DNA from: Haemophilus parainfluenzae T3T1
Lineage (GTDB): Bacteria > Pseudomonadota > Gammaproteobacteria > Enterobacterales > Pasteurellaceae
DNA length: 64,000 nt
Assembly (NCBI RefSeq): GCF_000210895.1
Contig: NC_015964.1
Span: 2,005,501 to 2,069,500, forward strand
Direction of reading: 5' to 3'
In this document: positions 28,078 to 36,504 of the stretch, piece by piece
Layout: each line of letters begins with the position of its first letter
Position numbering within the stretch: position 1 is the first letter of the stretch
Translations under genes and position numbers: made by a program
Notes under the pieces: generated by a model
Database searches by the model: none
The model's input: only the letters and a program-made list of their open reading frames with translations
What the model was told of the DNA's origin: nothing

Positions 28078-29094
28078 CTAATTTCTGTCGAGTGGCTTTC
28101 TGTTTTCTTCCGTTTCCGGCTCAAGATCTAATTTAGCCATAAGAAGCTGATCGCCATCTTCTTCTGGATTACCTGTGACTAACAACTTGTCACCATAGAA
28201 AATGGAATTCGCACCAGCCATAAAACACATCGCTTGCATTTCTTCACTCATGCCTTGACGACCTGCAGAAAGACGAACATAACTTTTTGGCATGGTAATA
28301 CGCGCTACAGCAATGGTGCGAACAAACTCTGTCCAATCTAGATCAGCCGCATCAGCCATTGGTGTACCTTCCACTTTCACTAATTGGTTAATCGGCACTG
28401 ACTCCGGCTGAGGATCAAGATTTGCCAAACTTGCGATGAGGCCTGCTCGCTCTTTACGGGTTTCATTCATGCCTACAATACCGCCACAGCAAACTTTCAA
28501 ACCGGCATGACGCACTTTTCCTAATGTGCTTAAACGATCATCAAAACGGCGCGTGCCAATGACATTGTGGTAATTCTCTGGTGCCGTATCAAGATTGTGG
28601 TTGTAATAATCCAATCCTGCATCTTTTAACTCTTCTGCCATACCATCTTGCAACAACCCAAAGGTGCCGCACGTTTCTAAGCCAATATCTTTTACCGCAC
28701 GAATAATCGCCGTCACTTTTTCCATATCTTTAGGTTTAGGACCACGCCATGCTGCGCCCATACAAAAACGTCCTGCACCACGTGCTTTAGCAATTTTGGC
28801 TTTTTCGACAATTTCATCAATATCCAAGATCTGCTGATTTTGTACGCCTGTTTGATAACGTGCTGATTGTGGGCAATAACCACAATCCTCTGGACACCCC
28901 CCCGTTTTAATCGACATCAACGTTGATAACTGTATCGCACCAGGGTTGAAATACTCTCGATGCACTTGAGCCGCACGATAGACTAATTCTAAAAAAGGTG
29001 TTTCAAACAACGCTTCTACTTTACAAACAGACCAATACTCTACTGATGGATGGGGTGTAATAGATGAAAGCTGTACTACATTTGTTGTGGTCAT
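28078..29094 (-). CDS. bioB: Biotin synthase
   Basis: Radical-SAM enzyme (338 residues) inserting sulfur into dethiobiotin. The 4Fe-4S/SAM motif [11 protein letters not shown] is present around residue 70, together with [30 protein letters not shown] and the arginine-containing [15 protein letters not shown] near the 2Fe-2S site. It stands alone, without other bio genes in the window, downstream of thiQ on the same strand with a 73-bp gap. That gap contains its likely own promoter and a palindrome. Confidence 0.96.
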   Translation of the reverse strand: MTTTNVVQLSSITPHPSVEYWSVCKVEALFETPFLELVYRAAQVHREYFNPGAIQLSTLMSIKTGGCPEDCGYCPQSARYQTGVQNQQILDIDEIVEKAKIAKARGAGRFCMGAAWRGPKPKDMEKVTAIIRAVKDIGLETCGTFGLLQDGMAEELKDAGLDYYNHNLDTAPENYHNVIGTRRFDDRLSTLGKVRHAGLKVCCGGIVGMNETRKERAGLIASLANLDPQPESVPINQLVKVEGTPMADAADLDWTEFVRTIAVARITMPKSYVRLSAGRQGMSEEMQAMCFMAGANSIFYGDKLLVTGNPEEDGDQLLMAKLDLEPETEENRKPLDRN

Positions 29095-29110
29095 TATATT
29101 TTCCTCGTTT

Positions 29111-29124
29111 AAGCTACATAGCTT
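29111..29124 (-). promoter_or_regulatory. bioB leader palindrome and promoter
   Basis: AAGCTACATAGCTT, a palindrome with a 2-nt centre, sits 17 bp before bioB. Immediately upstream on the minus strand is TTGCAG, 17 bp, AATAAA, a plausible promoter. The palindrome would overlap the transcription start, so it could be an operator. It does not resemble the E. coli BirA site. Confidence 0.35.
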
Positions 29125-29167
29125 TTATTAAGTTGAGCATATTACTCTGCAATATGATAAAAAGAGA

Positions 29168-29797
29168 TCAGATCACTTTTCCTTGATGAATTTCAATCAC
29201 TCGATCAATATGCCGTTCAATTTCTTTGGGTTGATGTGTCACCAGTAACATGGTGAGCTTTTTTTCTTCACATAATTGATCCATTAAATCTTGCATCTCA
29301 ATGCGTAATTTAGGATCGAGGGCTGAAAAAGGCTCATCCAATAATAAAATGGGTTTATCTCGTAGCAAACAGCGCGCTAACGCTACTCGTTGTTTTTGTC
29401 CACCTGAAAGTGCGGTTGGTTTTCTCGTTAAAAAACCCTGTAAATTAACTGCTCCTGCAGCTTGTTCTACAAGTGCTTTTTCTTCTGCATTTAAGGCTAA
29501 ATTCGGTTTTAAACCTAAAGCGATATTCTCTTCTACAGAAAGATGAGTAAAGAGATTATTTTCCTGAAATAGCATGGAAACAGGGCGTTCAAAAGGTGCC
29601 GTTTTGGTATGATTTTCATCATTGAGCCAAATCTCGCCACTATCGGCATATTCAAAGCCGGCAATTAAATTCAGTAAGGTACTTTTTCCTGCGCCACTTT
29701 CACCAATAATGGCGATTTTTTCCTGGGCTTGAATATGTAAATCAAATACCATCGGCATGGATTGATAATTGAAGACCACATTATCTAATTTAATCAT
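29168..29797 (-). CDS. thiQ: Thiamine ABC transporter ATP-binding protein
   Basis: ATPase of the thiamine/TPP importer (209 residues from this start). Walker [13 protein letters not shown], signature [14 protein letters not shown], Walker [13 protein letters not shown] and the switch His in [12 protein letters not shown] are all present. I place the start at [12 protein letters not shown] (29797), which gives an 8-nt overlap with thiP and has AAGGAA upstream. A start seven codons earlier would add only charged residues. It is last in thiBPQ. Confidence 0.92.
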   Translation of the reverse strand: MIKLDNVVFNYQSMPMVFDLHIQAQEKIAIIGESGAGKSTLLNLIAGFEYADSGEIWLNDENHTKTAPFERPVSMLFQENNLFTHLSVEENIALGLKPNLALNAEEKALVEQAAGAVNLQGFLTRKPTALSGGQKQRVALARCLLRDKPILLLDEPFSALDPKLRIEMQDLMDQLCEEKKLTMLLVTHQPKEIERHIDRVIEIHQGKVI

Positions 29798-31394
29798 GTT
29801 GTTCCTTCTGCCCTTCAATAAACATAAATAACCCTAAGCATAAGCCCAATAAAATCAATGCCGTCACTGCCGCTTCTTGGCTTCGATATTGCCCGATTTG
29901 TTGATAAAGCAAATGAGGCAACGAAGTAAAATCAGGGCTACCAAATAAAGCTATTGCCGTAAAATCGCCGAGTGATAAAGTCGTTGCGAGCGCCAAGGCA
30001 TATTTCAACGGGGCTTTTAGTAGCGGATATTCAATTAAACGAAAACGCTGCCAGCCTGTAATATTCAGCGATAAACAGAGTTTTTCATAATATTGCATCG
30101 ATTGATTCATTGGTGTATTGAGAATTTTGATGACAAATGGCAAGGCGGCCAAGGCGTTACAAACCGATACTACAACAAACAAATGCCCTGCCGAAAAATC
30201 AATATCTTGCAACCAAAGGAATAACCCTACTGCTAAGACAATCGTCGGAATGGCTAAAATCATCATGCCCCCCGTTAAAATTAAGTGAGCTAATTTAGGG
30301 TGATATAACCATTGTAGCTGACGGGAGAGTAACAATAAGAAGAATCCAAATAATACTGATAAAATCCCGGCTGTCGGTGCCATGGTTAATGAATAAGCAA
30401 GTGCCTTCCATAATTGTGGATTTTGCCAATAGCCAAATAATTGGGTAGCTGACAAACCTTGAAAAACAATATTGAATAAGGGACTTAAAATAAATAAGCA
30501 CACCGAGAATAAGACAAAAATATGTCCAAATTTGACCGCACTTGAAGAAGGCAAAACCCATCGATAACGTTGCGAAATCTGCGTTTCAGGTGCTTTCGCC
30601 CAATATTGTGAAAGCGAAAATAACGCAAAACAAAACGCAAATTGCACTAACGCAAAAAGTGCCGCTTTGGGTAAATCGAATTCAAAGAAAATGGCTTGGT
30701 AAATGGCGACTTCTAGTGTGCTATTTTGTGGCCCTCCACCTAGCGCCAAGACAATCGTAAAACTGGTGAAACACAGCATAAAAATCAATACAAAGGCTGA
30801 CACGATTTGGCTTTTCAAATAAGGCCATTCAATTAAACGGAAAAATGTGAAACCTTTGATATTCAATTGTGCCGCGAGTTGATGCTGTTCGGTCGGTACA
30901 CTTTGCAAAGCCTGCAAACTCATTCGTGCCGCTAAAGGAATATTAAAAAATAAATGGGCAATGAGAATGCCACTTAAACCATAAATGGAGGGTTTCCACG
31001 AAATACCTAAGGTTTGCAGCAGTTGTGTTAGCCAACCGGCTGTGCCATAAATACCAATTAGACCGAAAATAGCCAGTAATGCTGGCAAAACAAACGTGAG
31101 AGAAAAAATGCGTAAAATGAGCGATTTGCCTTTGAAATCTAAATAGAAAAAAGCACGCGCAAATAAAGTTCCAATTACGCTAGAAAGCAAGGCTGACAAG
31201 AATGCCTGCCCGACACTAAAGGCGATAACTTGATGCAAATAATCGTCTTTTAAGAAATCAGATAAGGCATAATCACTTCCTACTGAAAAAACCGCAGAAA
31301 GTGAAAATCCATAGAGTAAAACAATGAAAAAAATGACAGCACTTCCGCCCAAATAATGGCGAGGACGAAAATGCGGATGTTGCAATAAGCTCAT
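29790..31394 (-). CDS. thiP: Thiamine ABC transporter permease
   Basis: Inner-membrane permease (534 residues) with about twelve hydrophobic segments in two homologous halves, as in ThiP and the FbpB-type permeases. Each half carries an EAA-like loop ([17 protein letters not shown] and [17 protein letters not shown]) that contacts the ATPase. It starts 5 bp after thiB and overlaps thiQ by 8 nt. One internal uptake sequence occurs (30535). Confidence 0.93.
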   Translation of the reverse strand: MSLLQHPHFRPRHYLGGSAVIFFIVLLYGFSLSAVFSVGSDYALSDFLKDDYLHQVIAFSVGQAFLSALLSSVIGTLFARAFFYLDFKGKSLILRIFSLTFVLPALLAIFGLIGIYGTAGWLTQLLQTLGISWKPSIYGLSGILIAHLFFNIPLAARMSLQALQSVPTEQHQLAAQLNIKGFTFFRLIEWPYLKSQIVSAFVLIFMLCFTSFTIVLALGGGPQNSTLEVAIYQAIFFEFDLPKAALFALVQFAFCFALFSLSQYWAKAPETQISQRYRWVLPSSSAVKFGHIFVLFSVCLFILSPLFNIVFQGLSATQLFGYWQNPQLWKALAYSLTMAPTAGILSVLFGFFLLLLSRQLQWLYHPKLAHLILTGGMMILAIPTIVLAVGLFLWLQDIDFSAGHLFVVVSVCNALAALPFVIKILNTPMNQSMQYYEKLCLSLNITGWQRFRLIEYPLLKAPLKYALALATTLSLGDFTAIALFGSPDFTSLPHLLYQQIGQYRSQEAAVTALILLGLCLGLFMFIEGQKEQHD

Positions 31395-31399
31395 TAATA

Positions 31400-32398
31400 C
31401 TATTTAGATAAGGCTTTTTGCCATTGATTGATCCAGCCTTTAAGCTGCTCGCTTGTCACCGTGGTGGTATCTAAAATACGCATTGATTTTGCGCGAGAAT
31501 TAAGCGCATCAATATGACTTTCAATATTGGTCTCTACTACGGGTAACATCACATTATTTTTGGCAATATCCGCTTGAGCTTGCGGTGAAAGTAAGAATCC
31601 TAAAAATTCATCAGCACAGGCATTATTACGGTTAGCGACTTTTGCCGCGACTTCAACTTGTAATACGCTACCCTCTGCAAATTCCGTTGCCACATAATTG
31701 TCTTTTTGTTCAGAAAGAATATGGTAAATCGGTGAAGTATTGACGCTTAAAACCACATCCCCTTCGCCTTTTAAGAAAGCCCCATAAGACTCAGTCCAAC
31801 CTTTGGTGACCGTGACCGTATGTTTAGAAAGGGTTTTCCAGGCATTTGCGACATCTGCTTCTGGATAAACTACATTCATCCAAAGTAATAAACCACGTCC
31901 AATACTGCTTGTACGCGGATCTTGATATAACACTTTAAGATCTTGACGCTCAACTAATTCTTTTAGGCTCTTTGGTGGATTAGTCAGTTTATTTTTATCA
32001 TAAATAAACGCGTATTGTGCATAATCGAATGGTAAGAACGTGTGGTTTTCCCATTTAATTGGTAAACGTAACAGGCTTAAATCCACTTTATTTGGCTCAA
32101 AAATATTGAGTTTTTGTGCATCTTCAATTTGATAGCTATCTAAACCGAGCACCACATCTGCTTTAATTTTTTTACCTTCTAGACGAACACGGTTAAACAA
32201 GGTGCCATTATTATCAAAAGCCACATAATTCAGCTTACATTGCGGGAATTGTTGTTCAAAAGCTGCTTTAACCTTTGGTCCAGCACTCCAATCGGCACTA
32301 AATGAATCATAAGTATAAACATCTAATGTTTGAGGTGCGGCTTGTGCGAAAGCGGAAGCGGTAAAAAGTGCGGTTAAAATGGGAAGCGTTTTGTTCAT
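31400..32398 (-). CDS. thiB: Thiamine-binding periplasmic protein
   Basis: Periplasmic receptor (332 residues) for thiamine and its phosphates. The signal peptide is residues 1-20 (NKTLPILTALFTASAFAQA), then TLDVYTYDSFSADWSAGPKV, the typical ThiB start, and later IGRGLLLWMNVVYP and TKGWTESYGAFLKGEGDVVLS. It is the first gene of thiBPQ and follows a TPP riboswitch, so it should be off when TPP is plentiful. One uptake sequence lies in the signal-peptide codons. Confidence 0.94.
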   Translation of the reverse strand: MNKTLPILTALFTASAFAQAAPQTLDVYTYDSFSADWSAGPKVKAAFEQQFPQCKLNYVAFDNNGTLFNRVRLEGKKIKADVVLGLDSYQIEDAQKLNIFEPNKVDLSLLRLPIKWENHTFLPFDYAQYAFIYDKNKLTNPPKSLKELVERQDLKVLYQDPRTSSIGRGLLLWMNVVYPEADVANAWKTLSKHTVTVTKGWTESYGAFLKGEGDVVLSVNTSPIYHILSEQKDNYVATEFAEGSVLQVEVAAKVANRNNACADEFLGFLLSPQAQADIAKNNVMLPVVETNIESHIDALNSRAKSMRILDTTTVTSEQLKGWINQWQKALSK

Positions 32399-32445
32399 TA
32401 TGCGTTCTCCTTATTTTTGCATAACGAAACAGCATAATGAGATGA

Positions 32446-32521
32446 TTAGTTTCCTACGCCAGCATTATCTGTTTCAGGTTCACGGGTATTTCTCAGCCAT
32501 TAATATAGGCACCCCGACTAA
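32446..32521 (-). ncRNA. TPP riboswitch (THI element)
   Basis: Read on the minus strand this has the THI-box order: GGGGTGCC, GGCTGAGAAATACCC, GTGAACCTGA and CAGATAATGCTGGCGTAGG. A closing stem of TTAGT with ACTAA brackets 76 nt. It ends 47 bp before thiB. No clear U-tracted terminator lies between it and thiB, so control is probably by blocking translation initiation. Confidence 0.95.
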
Positions 32522-32627
32522 CGCGACGTAGTCTATCTTAAGGAAATTTAATCAACAAGTTATTTCATTTAAAAATGTTAATCCGATCACACTTTTATAT
32601 CCGGTTTATCATTTTTTGAGCAAAAGA

Positions 32628-32649
32628 AAACCTGCTAAAAAGCAGGTTT
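32628..32649 (-). terminator. grxD terminator
   Basis: AAACCTGCT and its complement form a 9-bp stem with a short A-loop; the minus strand continues TTTTCTTTTG. It lies 21 bp after grxD. Confidence 0.75.
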
Positions 32650-32670
32650 ATCTTGGTAATCTATCATCAA

Positions 32671-32997
32671 TTAAGCTTGATGTTTAGCCGCTACTTCGCT
32701 TAATAAAGTTTGAAGTTCGCCAGCTTGATACATTTCTAAAATAATATCACAACCACCAATTAACTCACCTTCTACCCATAATTGTGGGAAAGTTGGCCAG
32801 TTTGCATAAGCCGGCAATTCAGCACGAATATCTGGGTGTTGAAGAATATCAACATAGCCGAAAGGCACTTTGCAATTCATTAATGCTTCAGATGCACGTG
32901 CAGAGAAACCACAAGAAGGTAATTTTGGTGAACCTTTCATGTAAATTAAAATTGGGTTTTCAGCGATTTGTTTTTTGATTTTGTCTAACGTTTCCAT
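32671..32997 (-). CDS. grxD: Monothiol glutaredoxin Grx4
   Basis: CGFS-type glutaredoxin (108 residues) involved in iron-sulfur cluster carriage and delivery. The active site is PSCGFSARA (single Cys, about residue 30) and the glutathione/cluster site is in TFPQLWVEGELIGGCDI. It starts at the ATG after AAGGAAC and has its own terminator. Its upstream neighbour on the same strand is a TPM-domain gene 75 bp away. Confidence 0.95.
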   Translation of the reverse strand: METLDKIKKQIAENPILIYMKGSPKLPSCGFSARASEALMNCKVPFGYVDILQHPDIRAELPAYANWPTFPQLWVEGELIGGCDIILEMYQAGELQTLLSEVAAKHQA

Positions 32998-33072
32998 AAT
33001 GTTCCTTGTTCAAATAAATATGAATAGGGCGCTATTCTAGCATAAGATAGAACCTGAGTGAAAGACTTGGTC

Positions 33073-33873
33073 TTACCAACTTCCACCCGCTCCGCCGCCG
33101 CCAAAGCCACCGCCACCAAAGCCACCACCGGAAGAACCACCTCCGCCGAAGCCTCCGCCAAATCCACCTCCGAAACCGGAACCGCCACCACGGCGACGAG
33201 AAATCGTACTTTGACGAATGATTTTATTCAGTTGGTCACGTTGATTCGGGCTAATATAGACTTCATCTTTGTGATATTGGAATTCACCAAATAGTACAAT
33301 GGCAATAAACGCCAATACCATTAAGAATGGAATGTACTTATCGAACGCATCTTCTTCAACTTGTGCTGCATCAAACTCGCCTTTACTTGCTGCAATAATT
33401 TGGTTTAAGCCATCATTAATACCTTGCGCATATTGGCCTTGTTTAAATTGTGGCAAAATGGCCGAACGGATGACTTGCGATAAAAAAGCATCGGGCAAAA
33501 CACCTTCTAAACCTTGCCCTGTTGCAATAAAGACTTTGCGATCATCCTTCGCAATCAGCATCAACACACCATTATTCAGATTTTTACGTCCAATGCCCCA
33601 TTTATCACCTAAAGCAAAGGTATAATCAGCAATTTCATATTCACCGGTTGTCGGAACTAAAACGACAGCGATTTGTGAACTCGTTTCTTTACTATAAGCA
33701 ATCAGTTTATTTTCTAAAATTTGCTTATGTTCTGATGAAAGTGTGTTGGTGTAATCGTTTATGTAATGGAAAGGATTTGGTGCAGGCGGAAATTCTGCCG
33801 CAACAACCATTTGAGCAAAAAAAACAAGGCTAAAAACAACCGCACTTTTCATAAAAGATAAAAGCTTAGCCAT
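33073..33873 (-). CDS. TPM-domain exported protein with Gly-rich tail (YgcG-like)
   Basis: Exported or membrane protein of 266 residues. The signal or anchor (about residues 8-25) is followed by a TPM domain (FHYINDYTNTLSSEHKQILE to QIIAASKGEF) and a second membrane helix near residue 180. A basic stretch ISRRRGGG then leads to a nearly pure Gly/Phe/Ser tail ending GGAGGSW. TPM domains occur in photosystem II repair proteins and in bacterial proteins linked to LemA. The biochemical role here is unknown. It overlaps the next TPM gene by 8 nt, so the two are co-translated in a lemA operon. Confidence 0.85.
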   Translation of the reverse strand: MAKLLSFMKSAVVFSLVFFAQMVVAAEFPPAPNPFHYINDYTNTLSSEHKQILENKLIAYSKETSSQIAVVLVPTTGEYEIADYTFALGDKWGIGRKNLNNGVLMLIAKDDRKVFIATGQGLEGVLPDAFLSQVIRSAILPQFKQGQYAQGINDGLNQIIAASKGEFDAAQVEEDAFDKYIPFLMVLAFIAIVLFGEFQYHKDEVYISPNQRDQLNKIIRQSTISRRRGGGSGFGGGFGGGFGGGGSSGGGFGGGGFGGGGAGGSW

Positions 33874-34315
33874 TAATAATTACCTCATTAGATAATTCAT
33901 TCACATCATCAGGCTGAATAGGGAAATGGCGAGATAAAATATCACTGATACGATCAATCGCATCGACAATACCTTGTGTATAAGCTTTTTGTTTAAACTG
34001 CTCAATCATTAGATCGCATTGTAACTGCCAATAAGCCACGTCAACAAATTGATGAATGCCTTTATCACCTACGATTGCACAGAGATGATTTTTATATCCC
34101 ACATAAATCAACACGGCATTTTGTGCCGCTGTTTTATGCATTTCCAGTTCATCAAACACTTCTAAAGCACGTTCCATTGCAGACAATTGTGCTGAAGCCT
34201 TTGGCACTTTGCGTTCAATATAAACACGTAACTCAGCCGAACTTAAGCTTTCGAGGCGACTAATCGCCGCCTCGATTTGCTTTTTATCTACCGGAATTCT
34301 GGAAAAGAATGGCAT
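33866..34315 (-). CDS. Second TPM-domain protein (short)
   Basis: Protein of 149 residues comprising a TPM domain only: IEAAISRLESLSSAELRVYI near the N-terminus, then AVLIYVGYKNHLCAIVGDKG and QAYTQGIVDAIDRISDIL-like helix near the end. No signal peptide or membrane segment is evident, so it may be cytoplasmic or use its partner for location. It lies between lemA (9 bp gap) and the Gly-rich TPM protein (8-nt overlap). A LemA plus two TPM proteins is a recurrent operon of unknown function. Confidence 0.82.
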   Translation of the reverse strand: MPFFSRIPVDKKQIEAAISRLESLSSAELRVYIERKVPKASAQLSAMERALEVFDELEMHKTAAQNAVLIYVGYKNHLCAIVGDKGIHQFVDVAYWQLQCDLMIEQFKQKAYTQGIVDAIDRISDILSRHFPIQPDDVNELSNEVIING

Positions 34316-34324
34316 AGATAAACC

Positions 34325-34906
34325 TTAGTTAAAGTTTACAGTCGGTGCGTTTTCAGCGCCAGTAGCTGATTTAAAGTAAGGTTTAGCTTTAAAACCAAAA
34401 ATCATTGCCGCTAATTTAGTTGGGAATTGACGTACTTTTTCATTATAAATACGCGCTGCTTCATTAAATTTATTACGAGCGACATTGATACGGTTTTCTG
34501 TACCTTCAAGTTGCGCTTGTAAGTTCATAAAACCTTCATTCGCTTTTAATTGTGGGTATTGTTCTACAGTAACAAGTAAGCGAGATAATGCTGAACCTAC
34601 TTGATTTTGGTTTTGTTGGAATTCGTTTAATTGTTCTTCCGTTAAATTAGACGGATCAATTTTAGTTTGTGTCGCTTTTGCGCGAGCTTCGATTACATTG
34701 GTTAATGTCTGTTGTTCAAAATTAGCTTGACCTTTTACAGTATTCACTAAGTTTGGAATTAAATCAGCACGACGTTGATAAGATGATTCAACATTTGCCC
34801 AAACAGAATCAATTTCAGTTTCTGCTTTTACTAAGCCATTGTAGCTAGACATTAAGCCAAAACCTGCAGCAACGGCGATAATAATCAAGATAATCCACTT
34901 TTTCAT
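34325..34906 (-). CDS. lemA: LemA family protein
   Basis: Membrane-anchored coiled protein (193 residues): one N-terminal helix (WIILIIIAVAAGFGLM) followed by the conserved LemA core VWANVESSYQRRADLIPNLV, VKGQANFEQQTL and RNKFNEAARIYNEKVRQFP. The family is widespread but has no firm function. It is the first gene of lemA-TPM-TPM, with its ATG preceded by GGAATTTTT. The ompA terminator precedes it, so its promoter must lie in 34907-34946. Confidence 0.92.
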   Translation of the reverse strand: MKKWIILIIIAVAAGFGLMSSYNGLVKAETEIDSVWANVESSYQRRADLIPNLVNTVKGQANFEQQTLTNVIEARAKATQTKIDPSNLTEEQLNEFQQNQNQVGSALSRLLVTVEQYPQLKANEGFMNLQAQLEGTENRINVARNKFNEAARIYNEKVRQFPTKLAAMIFGFKAKPYFKSATGAENAPTVNFN

Positions 34907-34946
34907 TCAAAAATTCCTTCAATTATAGGTTTAATTTATATAAGAA

Positions 34947-34972
34947 AAGACCTAAACCGAAGTTTAGGTCTT
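34947..34972 (-). terminator. ompA terminator
   Basis: AAGACCTAAAC and its complement form an 11-bp stem with a 4-nt loop, followed on the minus strand by TTTTCTTA. Confidence 0.85.
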
Positions 34973-35007
34973 CTAATATTAATCCGTTAATGGATAACTA
35001 AATAAAA

Positions 35008-36093
35008 TTATTTAGTACCGTTAACTGCGATTTCAACACGACGGTCTGGTGCTAAACAAGCGATAAGCGCTTTACGACCTTTAACCGCGTCACAAGTAGA
35101 ACCTGTAACTGGGTTAGCTTTACCGTGACCAACTGCAGAGATGCTTTGAGCTGGAACACCTTTAGCTACTAAGTAGTTAGCTACAGAGTCTGCACGGCGT
35201 TGTGATAATTTCACGTTTGGTGCATCTTTACCGATACGGTCTGTATAACCAGCAACAGCTACGTTAGCGTTGTTGATTTGAGCGATTTCGCCGTAGATAC
35301 CGTCTAAAGTTGCTTTAGCTTGTGGTTTTAAGTTAGCTTTACCGAAAGCGAAAGTTACATCAGAGCTTAAGTTGAAAGTTTTGCTTACAACTTCAGGTGC
35401 AACAACTGGAGCAGCACCTTGACCGAAACGGTAAGATAAACCAGCGTTGATAGAACCGATCCATGGGTTGTAGTCTACTGAGCTATTTGGACCTGTTTGA
35501 GTACGTAATTTACCCACGCGAGCTAACCATTGATATTCAAGACGTAATGCTAACTCTGGTAATGAAGGTAATGCATATTCGAAACCAGCAGCGAACACTG
35601 GAGAAACGCGTAAGCTGTGACGACCATATGCGTGCTCACGAGCACCAGTAGTTTCATCGTAGACTTTATAGTCAGAACGAACTAAAGCTGCACCAGCACG
35701 ACCGTAGAAGTCTAAACCTTCTGTTAAACCATAGCTACCTTTAAAGCTTAAGTGTGTACCGTGGTTAGTGTGTTTGAATACAGTTTTACCAGCATCTTTG
35801 AATTTAACACGACCGAAGTCATCGTAACCTAATTCAACCGCTAAACCTAAGTTATCACGATTTAAGATTTGGTAACCACCAAACACACCGTAAGTAACAG
35901 AGTTACGATTGTAACCAGTACCGAAATCTAAGCTACGAGGGTTAGTAGCATCAGTGTTAGCTTTGATACCATCGTGGAAAGATGCTAGACCAGCTTTAGC
36001 ACCCACATAGAAAGTGTTTTCTTGTGGAGCTGCTTGAGCTACTGAAGCTGCTGCTAAACCAGCAACGACTAATGCGATTGCAGTTTTTTTCAT
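35008..36093 (-). CDS. ompA: Outer membrane protein A (P5 homologue)
   Basis: Outer-membrane protein of 361 residues. The signal peptide is residues 1-21 (ending VAQA), then an eight-stranded barrel (about 22-215), a short hinge and an OmpA-like peptidoglycan-binding domain (about 240-355). The domain has the diaminopimelate-binding Asp in AGYTDRIG and Arg in APDRRVEI; two Cys (STCDAV, IACLAP) may pair. It corresponds to H. influenzae P5. Surface loops (such as around residues 40-55) are where strains usually vary. A long leader and a good promoter are visible upstream. Confidence 0.95.
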   Translation of the reverse strand: MKKTAIALVVAGLAAASVAQAAPQENTFYVGAKAGLASFHDGIKANTDATNPRSLDFGTGYNRNSVTYGVFGGYQILNRDNLGLAVELGYDDFGRVKFKDAGKTVFKHTNHGTHLSFKGSYGLTEGLDFYGRAGAALVRSDYKVYDETTGAREHAYGRHSLRVSPVFAAGFEYALPSLPELALRLEYQWLARVGKLRTQTGPNSSVDYNPWIGSINAGLSYRFGQGAAPVVAPEVVSKTFNLSSDVTFAFGKANLKPQAKATLDGIYGEIAQINNANVAVAGYTDRIGKDAPNVKLSQRRADSVANYLVAKGVPAQSISAVGHGKANPVTGSTCDAVKGRKALIACLAPDRRVEIAVNGTK

Positions 36094-36273
36094 TTTGATG
36101 TCCTCTATTTAGTCATCGTTATTAATAAGAAAAGTTTCCTTGTTTATTGTGAACTTTATAAAAAAGAAACACTCTAAACATTGCTTAACTAGGGTTTTGA
36201 ATTTGCCCTAACTTATCCTTTTGACAAATTCAATTCCTTTGCCATAGCCAAAGGAACGTTCAAAAGTATGGTT

Positions 36274-36301
36274 ATTATCCTATAAAAACATCAAAGATCA
36301 A
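36274..36301 (-). promoter_or_regulatory. Likely ompA promoter
   Basis: On the minus strand, TTGATC (36296-36301), 16 bp and GATAAT (36274-36279). The predicted start gives a leader of about 170 nt. E. coli ompA also has a long, stabilising leader. Confidence 0.55.
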
Positions 36302-36366
36302 ACCTTTTTTGCCTTTTTTGATTATTTTATAGACAAACACCCTCTAAAATGAACGTTCATTCACAA

Positions 36367-36393
36367 AAAACGGGTTAATTTTTAACCCGTTTT
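36367..36393. terminator. Orphan terminator-like hairpin between divergent genes
   Basis: AAAACGGGTTAA and its complement form a 12-bp stem with a TTT loop, T-rich on both sides. It lies between divergent genes, so no annotated gene ends here. It may insulate ompA or end an unannotated RNA. Confidence 0.6.
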
Positions 36394-36504
36394 CTATTCT
36401 AACAAAAAATATCTTTTGTTCAAATCGACTTTTTTTTGAGCTTCATATATCATCAAATTCACTTTCTTCTCTATTTATATTTATATTTATGTGTGAGTGA
36501 TTTT

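Larger units (their letters stand above)
36094..36504. other. Long divergent region ompA / ydiJ-like
   Basis: This 411-bp AT-rich gap contains no gene. It holds the ompA promoter and long leader, an inverted repeat TTCCTTTG/CAAAGGAA (36234-36256), two copies of the palindrome GAACGTTC (36254-36261 and 36351-36358, the latter inside the 14-bp palindrome AATGAACGTTCATT), a strong terminator-like hairpin (36367-36393), and three TTTATA-like hexamers (36473-36490). Confidence 0.6.

Noticed and set aside
33058-33294. Ala/Thr-rich frame opposite the Gly-rich tail of the TPM protein
   Set aside because: Antisense shadow of the GGN-repeat coding region; no ribosome site or family similarity.
36436-36504. 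N-terminal extension of the YdiJ-like protein (hydrophobic, Leu/Tyr repeats)
   Set aside because: It derives from AT-rich repeats with no ribosome site and would give a soluble enzyme a false membrane segment.
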